Notes: generated by a model not told the origin, from the sequence alone. 7,648 nucleotides of DNA from Lactobacillus delbrueckii (GCA_004556255.1 SFHY01000060.1:1-7648); one strand, 5' to 3'; shown: positions 1-7,244, counted from the first letter of the stretch. A program made the numbers and translations.

Positions 1-52
1 AAACATAGTTAATTTATTTTGTAAATTCATTCACTTAAAAGAGAGCATTAAG

Positions 53-988
53 ATGAAACAAGACGTACTTTACCAAATCTTGACCACTGCTGAAGACTGC
101 CAGACAGTCAGCGATATCGCTAAGAAGCTTTTCCTGAGCCAGCCATATGTCAGCCAGGTTTTGAGCAAGGCAGAAAAGAAATACAATGTCGTTCTCCTGG
201 AAAGAAGAACCCTGCCGATCGAACTGACTGAAGCCGGCCGGACCCTTTGCGACGGCTTAGCCAAGCTGCACAGCGACCAGATGAAGATCGAACAGGACCT
301 GCGCCGCTTCACTGAAGAAGAGCAGTCCTACATCAAGATCGGTTTCTCCCCGATCTGGGCACCAGGCGAAAGCGGGAAGATCATCCCTGTTCTGCAAAAG
401 CAGTTTGAAACCACCCGCTTTGAACTGATCAAGACCTTCTCCATCAACTCTGCCAAGCGTTTGATCGACAACCGGATGGTTGACATCTACTTGGGGCCGC
501 TCCTGCGGGGGGAAAACTTGAAGAACTTCTTCCTCTTCCAGCCACGGATCTTCTTGATCATCCCTGAAACCAGCAAGCTTTACCAAGAAGGCAAGCGGGA
601 CGTTCCGTTCAGCCAGCAGCTTTTGATGGACTTGAGCGAAGAAAAGATGGTTTCCTTAAGCGATGACTCCGGCTTCCAAAAGACCGTTGACCACCTGCTT
701 GAAGACCAGAACCTCTCCGTTAACAAGAGCATCAAGGTCAACGACTACGAAGTCGCCCTGCAAATGGCAGTCGGCGGTTTGGGCTGGACGGCAACTTTGG
801 AATACATGCTGCCGGACCTGGACCCAGACCTTAAGTACAACCAGGTTGAACTTCCTCACACCTTGATCCAGTCAGACAACGGTTTGACCATCCACATGGA
901 CTCCAACGACCGGGCCAAGGAAGTTGCCCAGGTGATGACCAGACTGATGAAGGATGATCTGGTTACCCGCAAGCTGATCAAGGAATAA
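53..988 (+). CDS. LysR-family transcriptional regulator
   Basis: This 311-residue protein has the length and two-part build of a LysR-type regulator. An N-terminal winged helix-turn-helix is visible: recognition region at about residues 18-37 (TVSDIAKKLFLSQPYVSQVL) and a wing ending in the typical LTEAG at 58-62. A linker helix follows at about 63-90, then an effector-binding domain at about 92-305. Such proteins usually act as tetramers on a promoter and respond to a small metabolite. Neither target nor ligand can be read here. LysR genes often control a divergent neighbour, but what lies to the left is outside the window. The ATG at 53 is chosen because it places the helix-turn-helix at the usual distance from the N-terminus and has a modest purine-rich site (AAGAGAG) about 8 bases upstream. 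The gene is convergent with yfhO and ends in the terminator at 1015-1043. The family call is firm; the specific role is unknown. Confidence 0.9.
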   Translation: MKQDVLYQILTTAEDCQTVSDIAKKLFLSQPYVSQVLSKAEKKYNVVLLERRTLPIELTEAGRTLCDGLAKLHSDQMKIEQDLRRFTEEEQSYIKIGFSPIWAPGESGKIIPVLQKQFETTRFELIKTFSINSAKRLIDNRMVDIYLGPLLRGENLKNFFLFQPRIFLIIPETSKLYQEGKRDVPFSQQLLMDLSEEKMVSLSDDSGFQKTVDHLLEDQNLSVNKSIKVNDYEVALQMAVGGLGWTATLEYMLPDLDPDLKYNQVELPHTLIQSDNGLTIHMDSNDRAKEVAQVMTRLMKDDLVTRKLIKE

Positions 989-1014
989 AAGCAGCAAATT
1001 AAAAATATGCAGAC

Positions 1015-1043
1015 AAAAAACGAGCCAGCTGGCTCGTTTTTTT
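1015..1043. terminator. Bidirectional intrinsic terminator between LysR gene and yfhO
   Basis: The core at 1021-1036 is a perfect 16-base palindrome (CGAGCCAGCTGGCTCG), flanked by six A on the left (1015-1020) and seven T on the right (1037-1043). As RNA it forms a G/C-rich stem followed by a U tract on either strand. It lies 26 bases after the LysR stop and 22 bases after the yfhO stop, so one element can end both convergent transcripts. Confidence 0.9.
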
Positions 1044-1065
1044 ATTGGCATTTGACTATTAAAAG

Positions 1066-3921
1066 CTATTTTTCTTTTTTCTTGGCTCGGAATTCCCGCC
1101 GCCATTCTTTGTGACTAACCGCGGCATAAGCCAAGATGGCTAAAGCCGTCAAGAGTGAAATCAGCAGGCCGCTTCGCAATCCCGGCGTCCGGTAAACCAG
1201 GCGGACGCGGTGCTTGCCTGCTGGCATTTTGAAGCCGACAAAGGCCGTGTTGGTCTTAAGGACCTTGACTGCCTTGCCGTCAACCATAGCCGTCCAGCCG
1301 TTTGAATAAGGGATGGTCGAAGTAACGACACCGGCCTTCTCGCTAGTAAAGAGGCCAGTCAGCTGGTTTTGCGCGAGTTTCAGCTGCTTGACCCCCTGCT
1401 TTTGAATCTGCCGCACTTCTTTCGTGTATTCTTGATTCAAAGGAATTGCTGCAACTTTGATCTTGAAGCGGTAGGTCCCCAGTTTTGAAGGCTGGAAGGT
1501 CAGACTATTGGGCAGAGTCTGGTAAGTGCCCATGTTCATGACCGCGCTGTCGACCAGGCGGTAAAAGGAAGTCATATCCTGGCTTCTCTGCACAATTGTT
1601 TCACTGGCCTTCTTCCCCGTTACCGTCAGTTTGTAGCTGGGGTCGGGTGAACCGGCCAGAAGGTGGTAGCGCCAGTACTTGTAGCGGGTCGCCCGCTCAT
1701 TAAAGGTCTGCCCAGCCAGGTTGGCCTCCTGCTTGGCCTTCTTCAGCTCCAAGTCCAGCTGCTGGCTTAAAGTGAAAGGCTGGTAGGAAATCTGGCTGAT
1801 CTCGACATGCAGCTCGCTTTTGCCCAGTTTGGCCTTTTCTTCATCTGACAAGTGCAGCTTTAGCTTGTAGCTGGCTTCAGAGTCCGTATAGGTCAATTTA
1901 TTCTTGCTCAGCTTCTTGCCACTGGCAGCGACCAGGCTGGCCTTGATGGTCTTGACCCCGGTCAATTTCGCGGCTTTAAGGCCAAGCCCCTTGACCACCA
2001 CCCCGCTGGCCAGAGCCCGCTCTTTTTGGCTCGCTGACAGCTTTTGGTAGCGGCTGGGGCTAATTGCCTTATAGCTTAGCCAAAGCAGCGGAAAGGCCTC
2101 TGTAGTCTTGTAGAGCTCGGCCTGGTAGACAGACTCTTGATTTTGGTCTTTTTTCTCCTTGCCAGCAGCAATCAGGTCGTAAGTCCCGGGCACCTTGCTG
2201 CCATTTACTGAGTATTTTTGGTTAAAAATATAGCGGACGCCCAGGAAATTGTTCAATATTGTCCGGTCATCCAGCTGGTGGAAGGGAATGTTGTTATCAT
2301 ACTGCAGGTTGCCCAGGTCGGTCGAGAACTGACCCAGGTACTGGTTCTGGATGGAATAGTAAGATGACACGTTGGCCAGGCCGCTGGTCAAGTCGTTAAA
2401 CAGCTTCTTCTGGCTGACAAACTGGTTATTTGACACTGTGTTGACCCGGTAAAAACCGGCCGGCAGGATTTGGTTTAAACCGCCATAGCGGTCTTCCGCG
2501 ATTTGCTCATATTCCCCCCTGACCAGCATGTTGGCCGCGAAGTTGCCGTTGTATGGAAGAGCCGCGTACAGGGCGTTAAAGGCCAAGTTAGCCGCTACAG
2601 TAAGCAATAGCGTCCGCTTTAAAGCCTGTCCTTTGTTGACCAGGTAGCTGGCCCCCAGACTGAGCAAGAGGAAGATGACCGGCAAGAAGAGCTTGTAGTC
2701 ATTTTCCAAAAAGGACATGGCGACCAGGTAGACCAGGTAGATTCCGCTGACGGTAAAAATCAGCTGCATCTCCTTTTGACTTACTGCCTGCTCGCCGGCC
2801 GCCTTAACAAAGACCATTACGCTGAAAGCAAAAGGCAGGTACAAGAGCAGGGTCCAGCGGTTTGACGCTGACATCCCCCCGTTAAAAACTGCCCCGACTG
2901 CCGGAATCAAGAGCATGACTGCCCCTAATAACAGAGAAGCAGCGACCAGGCGGTACTTGCGCCAGTTACGGAAGAGGTAGACCAGGGCCGGCAGGATGAT
3001 GCTGGCCAGGCCCAAGGCTGACCAGAACATCAACTTCCAATTGTCCCCGTCAATCAGTTCCTTTGGCAAAAGCAAGTAGTAGTAGGCCGGATAAAAGGTT
3101 AAGCCGTTGGCAAACTGCGATCCGGTCCGGGTGGAGTTGACCACGGCCAAAAGTTCCGGTAAAAGCAGGCCGGCTGACAGAAGGACCGCTCCTAAACTGG
3201 CAAAGAAGAGCTTCTTAATTGTTGGCCAGAAAGGAATCTTTTTCCAATAATCCAGGCCCCAGCGCAAAAGCAGGTAAATGATCGCCCCCAGGCCCAGGAC
3301 AAAGGCCAGGTAATAGTTGCTGACCAGCATCCAGACGAAGACCCCGAATAAAGGCCAGGCGCTGCCCCCCTGCAAGAGGCGCTCCAGCTGGACCACGATC
3401 AAGGGAAAAAGAATAAAGGTCGTGGTGAACATCGGCTGGGCCAGGGCCGCGTACAGCAGGTAGGCATTGACCATGTAGACACCGCTGCCAATCAAGACAA
3501 CACCGTCTTTAAAGTCAAAATGGCGGGCAAAGTAAACAAAGGCCAAGCCCACGCAGTAAAGGCGCAAAATCAGGATCAGCTGGTAGGCAAAGACCAAGTA
3601 GCTGGTTGGAAACAAAAGCGCCAGATAGGCAAAGACGTCACCAATCGTATAGTAAGAAAAGACTGAAAACAGGTCACTGCCCAGGCCCATGGTCCAGGAC
3701 CATTCAGCTGGCCCCTGGCTTAAATGGCGCAGGAAACTGAGCACGTATTGCCGGTACTTGACCATCAAGGGCAAGTGCTGGTTGGCCGCGTCAGTGTTCC
3801 AGATCAAGCTGTGGCCCGTAACCAAGTAAGGTCCAAAAACACAGGCCGCCAAAAAGAGGAAGAAGACAGAGTACTTCCAGTAGACGGCCCGGTCACGCTT
3901 TTTGTTAAAGCTGAATTGCAA
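1066..3921 (-). CDS. yfhO: YfhO-family membrane protein, probable lipoteichoic acid glycosyltransferase
   Basis: This polytopic membrane protein has 951 residues from the TTG start preferred here, or 953 from an ATG at 3927; residue numbers below use the 953 form. A first membrane segment at about 18-36 leads to an outside loop with WNTDAANQHLP, whose Asp46 sits where GT-C glycosyltransferases carry their catalytic acid. About a dozen more hydrophobic segments follow to about 457, with GLGSDLF at 81-87 and SNRW at 355-358. A large Lys-rich extracytoplasmic region spans about 460-917. It ends in the family's beta-rich block (NGW...VDGK...PAGKHRVRLVYR), then a last membrane helix (919-937) and a basic tail. 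In Bacillus and related bacteria, YfhO works with CsbB and GtcA to move a sugar from undecaprenyl phosphate onto lipoteichoic acid; neither partner is in the window. The gene appears to be transcribed alone, between the terminators at 4011-4037 and 1015-1043. The family is confident; the polymer and sugar are inferred. Confidence 0.88.
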   Translation of the reverse strand: MQFSFNKKRDRAVYWKYSVFFLFLAACVFGPYLVTGHSLIWNTDAANQHLPLMVKYRQYVLSFLRHLSQGPAEWSWTMGLGSDLFSVFSYYTIGDVFAYLALLFPTSYLVFAYQLILILRLYCVGLAFVYFARHFDFKDGVVLIGSGVYMVNAYLLYAALAQPMFTTTFILFPLIVVQLERLLQGGSAWPLFGVFVWMLVSNYYLAFVLGLGAIIYLLLRWGLDYWKKIPFWPTIKKLFFASLGAVLLSAGLLLPELLAVVNSTRTGSQFANGLTFYPAYYYLLLPKELIDGDNWKLMFWSALGLASIILPALVYLFRNWRKYRLVAASLLLGAVMLLIPAVGAVFNGGMSASNRWTLLLYLPFAFSVMVFVKAAGEQAVSQKEMQLIFTVSGIYLVYLVAMSFLENDYKLFLPVIFLLLSLGASYLVNKGQALKRTLLLTVAANLAFNALYAALPYNGNFAANMLVRGEYEQIAEDRYGGLNQILPAGFYRVNTVSNNQFVSQKKLFNDLTSGLANVSSYYSIQNQYLGQFSTDLGNLQYDNNIPFHQLDDRTILNNFLGVRYIFNQKYSVNGSKVPGTYDLIAAGKEKKDQNQESVYQAELYKTTEAFPLLWLSYKAISPSRYQKLSASQKERALASGVVVKGLGLKAAKLTGVKTIKASLVAASGKKLSKNKLTYTDSEASYKLKLHLSDEEKAKLGKSELHVEISQISYQPFTLSQQLDLELKKAKQEANLAGQTFNERATRYKYWRYHLLAGSPDPSYKLTVTGKKASETIVQRSQDMTSFYRLVDSAVMNMGTYQTLPNSLTFQPSKLGTYRFKIKVAAIPLNQEYTKEVRQIQKQGVKQLKLAQNQLTGLFTSEKAGVVTSTIPYSNGWTAMVDGKAVKVLKTNTAFVGFKMPAGKHRVRLVYRTPGLRSGLLISLLTALAILAYAAVSHKEWRREFRAKKKEK

Positions 3922-3927
3922 AATCAT

Positions 3928-3933
3928 CCCTCC
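3928..3933 (-). promoter_or_regulatory. Ribosome binding site that decides the yfhO start
   Basis: On the minus strand GGAGGG directly abuts the ATG at 3927-3925, leaving no spacer. A TTG two codons further in (3921-3919) lies 6 bases past the same site, which is near ideal. TTG is an accepted start codon in low-copy Firmicutes genes, so TTG at 3921 is preferred; the protein loses only Ile-Leu near its N-terminus. Confidence 0.7.
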
Positions 3934-3958
3934 AAAATATTTAATGGTCTATCTTTCT

Positions 3959-3964
3959 ATTCTA
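3959..3964 (-). promoter_or_regulatory. Possible -10 element of yfhO
   Basis: The minus strand reads TAGAAT in the context CGGTAGAATAG, just downstream of the TPR-gene terminator and about 38 bases ahead of the TTG start. No good -35 hexamer is found 16-18 bases upstream, so the call rests on the -10 and its position alone. The same block occurs ahead of the TPR gene. Confidence 0.4.
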
Positions 3965-4010
3965 CCGCTTTTCTTCCCTGCCCGCTAAAAGCCTAGAAAA
4001 TATTAAAAAA

Positions 4011-4037
4011 GAAAAATGACCAGCAAAAGCTGGTCAT
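4011..4037 (-). terminator. Intrinsic terminator of the TPR gene
   Basis: Read on the minus strand, a perfect 9-bp stem (ATGACCAGC / GCTGGTCAT; + arms 4016-4024 and 4029-4037) closes a TTTT loop and runs into TTTTTCTTTTTT. It starts 11 bases after the TPR stop codon. It separates the TPR transcript from yfhO. Confidence 0.9.
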
Positions 4038-4048
4038 CATCCAAAATT

Positions 4049-5302
4049 CTAATTTCTCAGCTGCTCGTAAAGATCCTGCATTTCCTGGTCATCTGGTACA
4101 AGCTTCAAGTACTTTTCCAGCAATTGCCGGGCCAGATCGCCCTGGGCGCTCTCTTGAGCAAAGGAGATCATCCCCCGCAAGAAGGCAGGACTGGTCTGCA
4201 GGCTCTGGTAGGCCAGGAGGTATTCCTGCAGGGCCTGGTCATATTTTTCCATTTCCTGGTATGACCGGGCCATGTTCCAGTGGGCCTGGGGCTCCAGGTC
4301 GCTGTCAGCCAGAGCAGTAAACAAGGCCAGGGAGTCTTCTGCCCGCCCCTGGGCTAAGTAGAGGTCGCTCAGCAAGAGGCGGAGGCTGGAATTGTCCGGG
4401 TTGATCTCGAGGCCCCGCTGCAAGAGGTCCTCAGCATCCTCAGCCTTGCCTAATTTGGCGGCTGCCTTAGCCCCAGTCAGGTAAAGCTCTTCATCCAGCT
4501 CATTGTAGCCCAGGCCCGTCTGAGCGGCAAAGAGGGCTTCCTCTGGGTTGTCTTCTTCCTGGTAGGCCTTGGCCAGGAAAGGATAAGCGTTGACGTAGTC
4601 AGGGCTTTGCTTAATGACATCATCAAGGAAGGAAATGGCCTTGTCAAACTGGCCGGCCTCTTCCATGATTACCCCGGCTTGGTACTTGGCGTCGATGTCC
4701 AGGAGGTCTTCTTTATGGTCATTGATAAAAGCGGCTGCTTCTTCATACCGGCCCAGCTTAGCCAGGGTCTGGAAGACCCGCTGATTAAGGTTGACTTCCC
4801 CGAACATGGTCTGTCTTTGCCGCAAGTCCTGGTACAGAGGCAGGGCCTGGTCGTTCAAGTCGCTCATGTAGTCCAGTTCCGCCAGGCCAAAAGTAATGGC
4901 ATCTTCATCCGGGGCCAGCTGCCGGGCCTGCTCCATCTTGGCCCGCGCCGTTTCGATCAGGCCCTCGCTTTGGTAGTAGTCAGCCTGAACCAGGAGGCTT
5001 TCCAGATAGGCATCTGAATCGGCCGGCACATTGTAAAGCAGGGTCAAGCCATCGTCCTCTGCCCCGTCATTAAGGAGGATTTCGGCCAGGTAAACCTTGA
5101 AGAGGTCTTCATTGGGAAAATCAGCGATCAAGCTGCGGTAGACTTCCTTGGCCAGGTCGGTAAAGCCCAGGTCGGTCAGGTTTTCCGCCAGAGACGCCAG
5201 GATCTCCGGATCATCGTTTTCCAGGGCCTGCTTCAAGAGGGCGCGGCTCTCGCTGAAGCGGTGGCCTTGAATCGCGTCCAACAATTGTTCAGAATATGTC
5301 AT
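4049..5302 (-). CDS. Tetratricopeptide-repeat protein
   Basis: This is a soluble, strongly acidic protein of 417 residues with no signal peptide or membrane segment. It consists almost entirely of tandem 34-residue TPR helical pairs, roughly 10-12 of them. Typical fragments are GRYEEAAAFI, GQFDKAISFLDDVIKQSPDYVNAYPFLAKAY, AEDAEDLLQRGLEINPDNSSLRLLLSDLYL and EKYDQALQEYLLAYQSL, with the Gly, Ala and Pro positions of the consensus. TPR arrays form superhelical scaffolds that bind peptides or proteins. A TPR protein (YpiA-like) near hup and der is common in Firmicutes, but its partner is not established to my knowledge. The start is the ATG at 5302, because TGAGGA lies 5 bases upstream. An in-frame GTG at 5314 would add four residues (MRTK) but overlaps that site. 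The gene lies between the HU terminator and its own, so it is probably a single-gene unit. Fold certain, function unknown. Confidence 0.9.
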   Translation of the reverse strand: MTYSEQLLDAIQGHRFSESRALLKQALENDDPEILASLAENLTDLGFTDLAKEVYRSLIADFPNEDLFKVYLAEILLNDGAEDDGLTLLYNVPADSDAYLESLLVQADYYQSEGLIETARAKMEQARQLAPDEDAITFGLAELDYMSDLNDQALPLYQDLRQRQTMFGEVNLNQRVFQTLAKLGRYEEAAAFINDHKEDLLDIDAKYQAGVIMEEAGQFDKAISFLDDVIKQSPDYVNAYPFLAKAYQEEDNPEEALFAAQTGLGYNELDEELYLTGAKAAAKLGKAEDAEDLLQRGLEINPDNSSLRLLLSDLYLAQGRAEDSLALFTALADSDLEPQAHWNMARSYQEMEKYDQALQEYLLAYQSLQTSPAFLRGMISFAQESAQGDLARQLLEKYLKLVPDDQEMQDLYEQLRN

Positions 5303-5307
5303 CTTTG

Positions 5308-5313
5308 TCCTCA
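5308..5313 (-). promoter_or_regulatory. Ribosome binding site that decides the TPR gene start
   Basis: The minus strand reads TGAGGA, then five bases (CAAAG), then ATG at 5302. The upstream GTG candidate at 5314-5312 overlaps the site itself and has no Shine-Dalgarno sequence of its own, so the ATG is the better start. Confidence 0.75.
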
Positions 5314-5326
5314 CTTTCTGCTTACT

Positions 5327-5332
5327 ATTGTA
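5327..5332 (-). promoter_or_regulatory. Possible -10 element of the TPR gene
   Basis: TACAAT on the minus strand, in the context CGGTACAATAG, lies 24 bases ahead of the ATG at 5302 and downstream of the HU terminator. This implies a leader of roughly 18 bases. No recognisable -35 sits at 16-18 bases, so the promoter is either weak or assisted. Confidence 0.45.
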
Positions 5333-5370
5333 CCGTAACTAGTCAGCTAAATAAGTTTTTTTGCCCAAAC

Positions 5371-5396
5371 AAAAAAACGCCAGAAATACCGGCGTT
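5371..5396 (-). terminator. Intrinsic terminator of hup
   Basis: On the minus strand an 8-bp stem (AACGCCGG / CTGGCGTT, one G-U pair; + arms 5389-5396 and 5376-5383) closes the loop TATTT and is followed by a T run. It begins 22 bases after the HU stop codon, so most hup transcripts should be monocistronic. Confidence 0.88.
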
Positions 5397-5418
5397 TCTT
5401 TATTTTAAAGCGCGTCAA

Positions 5419-5694
5419 TTACTTAACAGCGTCCTTAAGAGCCTTACCTGGCTTAAATGCAGGAACCTTGCTTGCTGGAATTTCGATTTCAGCACCAGTT
5501 TGTGGGTTGCGGCCCTTGCGAGCTGCACGGTCACGTACTTCGAAAGTGCCGAAGCCGATCAGTTGCACCTTTTCGCCCTTAGCCAAGTCTTCTTGGATGG
5601 CTTCGAAAACTGCGTCAACAGCTTCTGAAACATCCTTCTTAGTCAACTTAGTCTTTGCAGCTACTTCTGAAACTAATTCTGCCTTATTTGCCAT
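5419..5694 (-). CDS. hup: Nucleoid-associated DNA-binding protein HU
   Basis: HU is a small histone-like protein that dimerises, bends and compacts DNA without strong sequence preference, and is normally the main HU of lactobacilli. At 91 residues the length is exactly typical. Visible signatures are the helical dimerisation half (MANKAELVSEVAAKTKLTKKD), the GFGTF turn at 47-51, the DNA-embracing arm with GRNPQTG at 61-67 including the intercalating proline at 64, and the terminal FKPGKALKDAVK helix. The ATG at 5694 is supported by an excellent AGGAGGTGA (5702-5710) seven bases upstream. Codon choice differs from the neighbours: it favours a narrow set such as GAA, GTT, GCT and AAG and is less rich in G/C at third positions, as expected for very high expression. 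It has its own promoter and terminator and is therefore probably transcribed alone. Very confident. Confidence 0.98.
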   Translation of the reverse strand: MANKAELVSEVAAKTKLTKKDVSEAVDAVFEAIQEDLAKGEKVQLIGFGTFEVRDRAARKGRNPQTGAEIEIPASKVPAFKPGKALKDAVK

Positions 5695-5701
5695 GTGGAA
5701 T

Positions 5702-5757
5702 TCACCTCCTATAAATTAGACTCGCGTCTAATCACTTCATTTCTCTTGCAGAAATGA
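5702..5757 (-). promoter_or_regulatory. HU mRNA leader: strong RBS and two tandem hairpins
   Basis: The leader upstream of hup holds, from the gene outward, the ribosome binding site AGGAGGTGA (5702-5710) and a perfect 7-bp inverted repeat (ATTAGAC / GTCTAAT; 5715-5721 and 5726-5732, loop of 4). Further out lies a perfect 8-bp inverted repeat (TCATTTCT / AGAAATGA; 5737-5744 and 5750-5757, loop of 5). Only four bases separate the inner hairpin from the RBS, and neither hairpin has a U tract, so they are not terminators. They may stabilise the 5' end of an abundant mRNA, modulate RBS access, or act as DNA operator sites. Structure is seen; role is inferred. Confidence 0.6.
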
Positions 5758-5801
5758 GGGACACTGAGCGCTTGCTGCATTCAATTAATTCCCTGCTCTC
5801 T

Positions 5802-5830
5802 AAAATATCACAAGAACGTTGTCCCTACAA
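5802..5830 (-). promoter_or_regulatory. Probable hup promoter
   Basis: On the minus strand TTGTAG (5830-5825) is followed after exactly 17 bases by TATTTT (5807-5802). TGA directly before the -10 makes it an extended TGn form. The start would fall near 5795, giving a leader of about 100 bases. Nothing else in the 203-bp der-hup gap gives a better pair; a TTGAAA further upstream has only TAAAAG at 18 bases. Confidence 0.55.
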
Positions 5831-5897
5831 GGCTTTTAGCCCGCGGCTTAGCACTTTTTCAAGAGAATGTCACAAATTGAAAAAGAAAAGCCCGGTC

Positions 5898-7205
5898 CTA
5901 CTTCCGCTTACGCGGCAGGATCTTGATCGGGGTCCCGGTGAAGTCGAAATTCTCCCGCAGCTGGTTGATCAAAAAGCGCTGGTAGGAGAAGTGCATCAGT
6001 TCTGGATCGTTGCAGAAAACAACGAAAGTCGGCGGATTGGTCTTGACCTGGGTCATGTAGTAGACCCGGAGCCGCTTGCCCTTGACCATCGGCGCCGGCA
6101 CCAAGCGGCTGGCTTCCAGGAGCAGGTCGTTTAAGACGGATGACTGGATCCGCTGGTTCTTGTTCTCGTAGACTTCCTTGACCATCTTTGGCAATTGGTC
6201 GATGTTCTTGCCGGTCTTGGCTGAAACAAAGACAATTGGGGCATAGTCCAGGTAGGAGAATTCTTCCCGGATCACCGCTTCAAAGTCCTTGCCGGATGAA
6301 GAGTCCTTCTTCGGTAAGTCCCACTTGTTGACGGCGATAATCATCCCCAGGCCCGCTTCATGGGCGTAGCCGGCCACGTGCTTGTCCTGCTCTCTGATCC
6401 CGGTGCTGGCATCCAGGACCAGGATGGCCACGTCTGACCGTTCCATGGCGCTCATCGCCCGCATGACGGAGTACTTTTCGGTCTTCTCATAGACCTTGCC
6501 CCGCCGTCTGATCCCGGCTGTGTCAACAACCCGGAACTTGGTTCCATCCTTGACGAATGGCGTGTCGATGGCGTCTCTGGTCGTCCCTTCTTCATTGGCC
6601 ACAATCACCCGTTCTTCGCCTAACAGGCGGTTGACGATGGATGACTTGCCCACGTTTGGCCGGCCAATCACGCTGAAGGAGATAACCCCTTCTTCGGTCT
6701 TTTCAGCATCGGCCGGGAAGTTCTTGACTACTTCGTCCAGCAGGTCACCGATCCCCGTCCCGTGGGAACCGGAAACCGGGATTGGGTCGCCCAAGCCCAA
6801 GCTATAGAAGTCATAGATATCGGTCCGCTGCTCAGGGTTGTCAGCCTTGTTAACGGCCAAAAGAACTGGCTTATCGGCCCGGTAGAGCAGGTGGGCGATC
6901 CGTTCGTCCAGGCTGGTCACCCCCTGGCTGGCATCGGCCAGCATGACGATGACGTCGGCCTCTTCAATAGCGATTTCCGCCTGGGCCCGGATTTCCTCGT
7001 CAATCGTACTGTCTTCCCAGGTAATCCCCCCAGTGTCGATGATGCTGAACTGGTGGCCCATCCAGCTAGCCCGGGCATAGTTCCGGTCCCGGGTCACACC
7101 TGGCCGGTCTTCCACGATCGCCACCCGTTCATTGATAATCCGGTTGAACAGGGTTGACTTGCCCACGTTGGGCTGCCCTACGATGGCAACAATTGGTAAT
7201 GGCAT
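5898..7205 (-). CDS. der: Ribosome-assembly GTPase Der (EngA)
   Basis: Der is an essential cytosolic GTPase with two tandem G domains, needed for late 50S subunit maturation. At 435 residues the length is normal. G domain 1 shows GQPNVGKS (10-17), switch threonine 38, DTGG (57-60) and NKAD (119-122). G domain 2 shows GRPNVGKS (181-188), TTRD (208-211), DTAG (228-231), NKWD (293-296) and SAK (328-330). The C-terminal KH-like domain at about 350-435 contains VKTNPPTFVVFCND and ends in the basic tail RKRK. All GTP-binding motifs are intact. The ATG at 7205 follows GAGGTG with good spacing. It lies 76 bases downstream of the rpsA stop with a terminator between, yet no convincing promoter is visible in that gap, so some read-through from rpsA may feed it. 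No clear terminator follows it. Very confident. Confidence 0.98.
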   Translation of the reverse strand: MPLPIVAIVGQPNVGKSTLFNRIINERVAIVEDRPGVTRDRNYARASWMGHQFSIIDTGGITWEDSTIDEEIRAQAEIAIEEADVIVMLADASQGVTSLDERIAHLLYRADKPVLLAVNKADNPEQRTDIYDFYSLGLGDPIPVSGSHGTGIGDLLDEVVKNFPADAEKTEEGVISFSVIGRPNVGKSSIVNRLLGEERVIVANEEGTTRDAIDTPFVKDGTKFRVVDTAGIRRRGKVYEKTEKYSVMRAMSAMERSDVAILVLDASTGIREQDKHVAGYAHEAGLGMIIAVNKWDLPKKDSSSGKDFEAVIREEFSYLDYAPIVFVSAKTGKNIDQLPKMVKEVYENKNQRIQSSVLNDLLLEASRLVPAPMVKGKRLRVYYMTQVKTNPPTFVVFCNDPELMHFSYQRFLINQLRENFDFTGTPIKILPRKRK

Positions 7206-7244
7206 CTTTTCACCTCTTTTGCTTTCTATTGATTATTGTCAAAC

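Noticed and set aside
1..52. LysR promoter or divergent operator
   Set aside because: AT-rich sequence is present, but no hexamer pair or LysR-type T-N11-A dyad could be supported in so short a flank.
257..586. 109-codon minus-strand frame opposite the LysR gene
   Set aside because: Shadow of the regulator's codon pattern; no homology-like features or RBS.
3934..4010. AT-rich gap between yfhO and the TPR terminator as a small RNA or small gene
   Set aside because: It is explained by a possible -10 and a leader; no start codon with RBS and no second terminator were seen.
4607..5017. 136-codon open frame on the + strand inside the TPR gene
   Set aside because: It is antisense to clear TPR repeats, has no ribosome binding site or recognisable domain, and its composition mirrors the gene beneath.
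5300..5314. GTG at 5314 as start of the TPR protein
   Set aside because: The codon overlaps the Shine-Dalgarno sequence that serves the ATG at 5302.
5831..5848. GGCT/AGCC/GGCT inverted repeats after der as a terminator
   Set aside because: Stems are only 4 bp and no T run follows on the minus strand; too weak to call.
6762..7157. 131-codon + strand frame opposite der
   Set aside because: Antisense to the conserved first G domain of Der; no domain and no start signals.
7237..7242. TTGACA on the minus strand as a der promoter
   Set aside because: A perfect -35 match, but the position 17 bases on is AAAGAG, part of the der RBS region, so no -10 exists.
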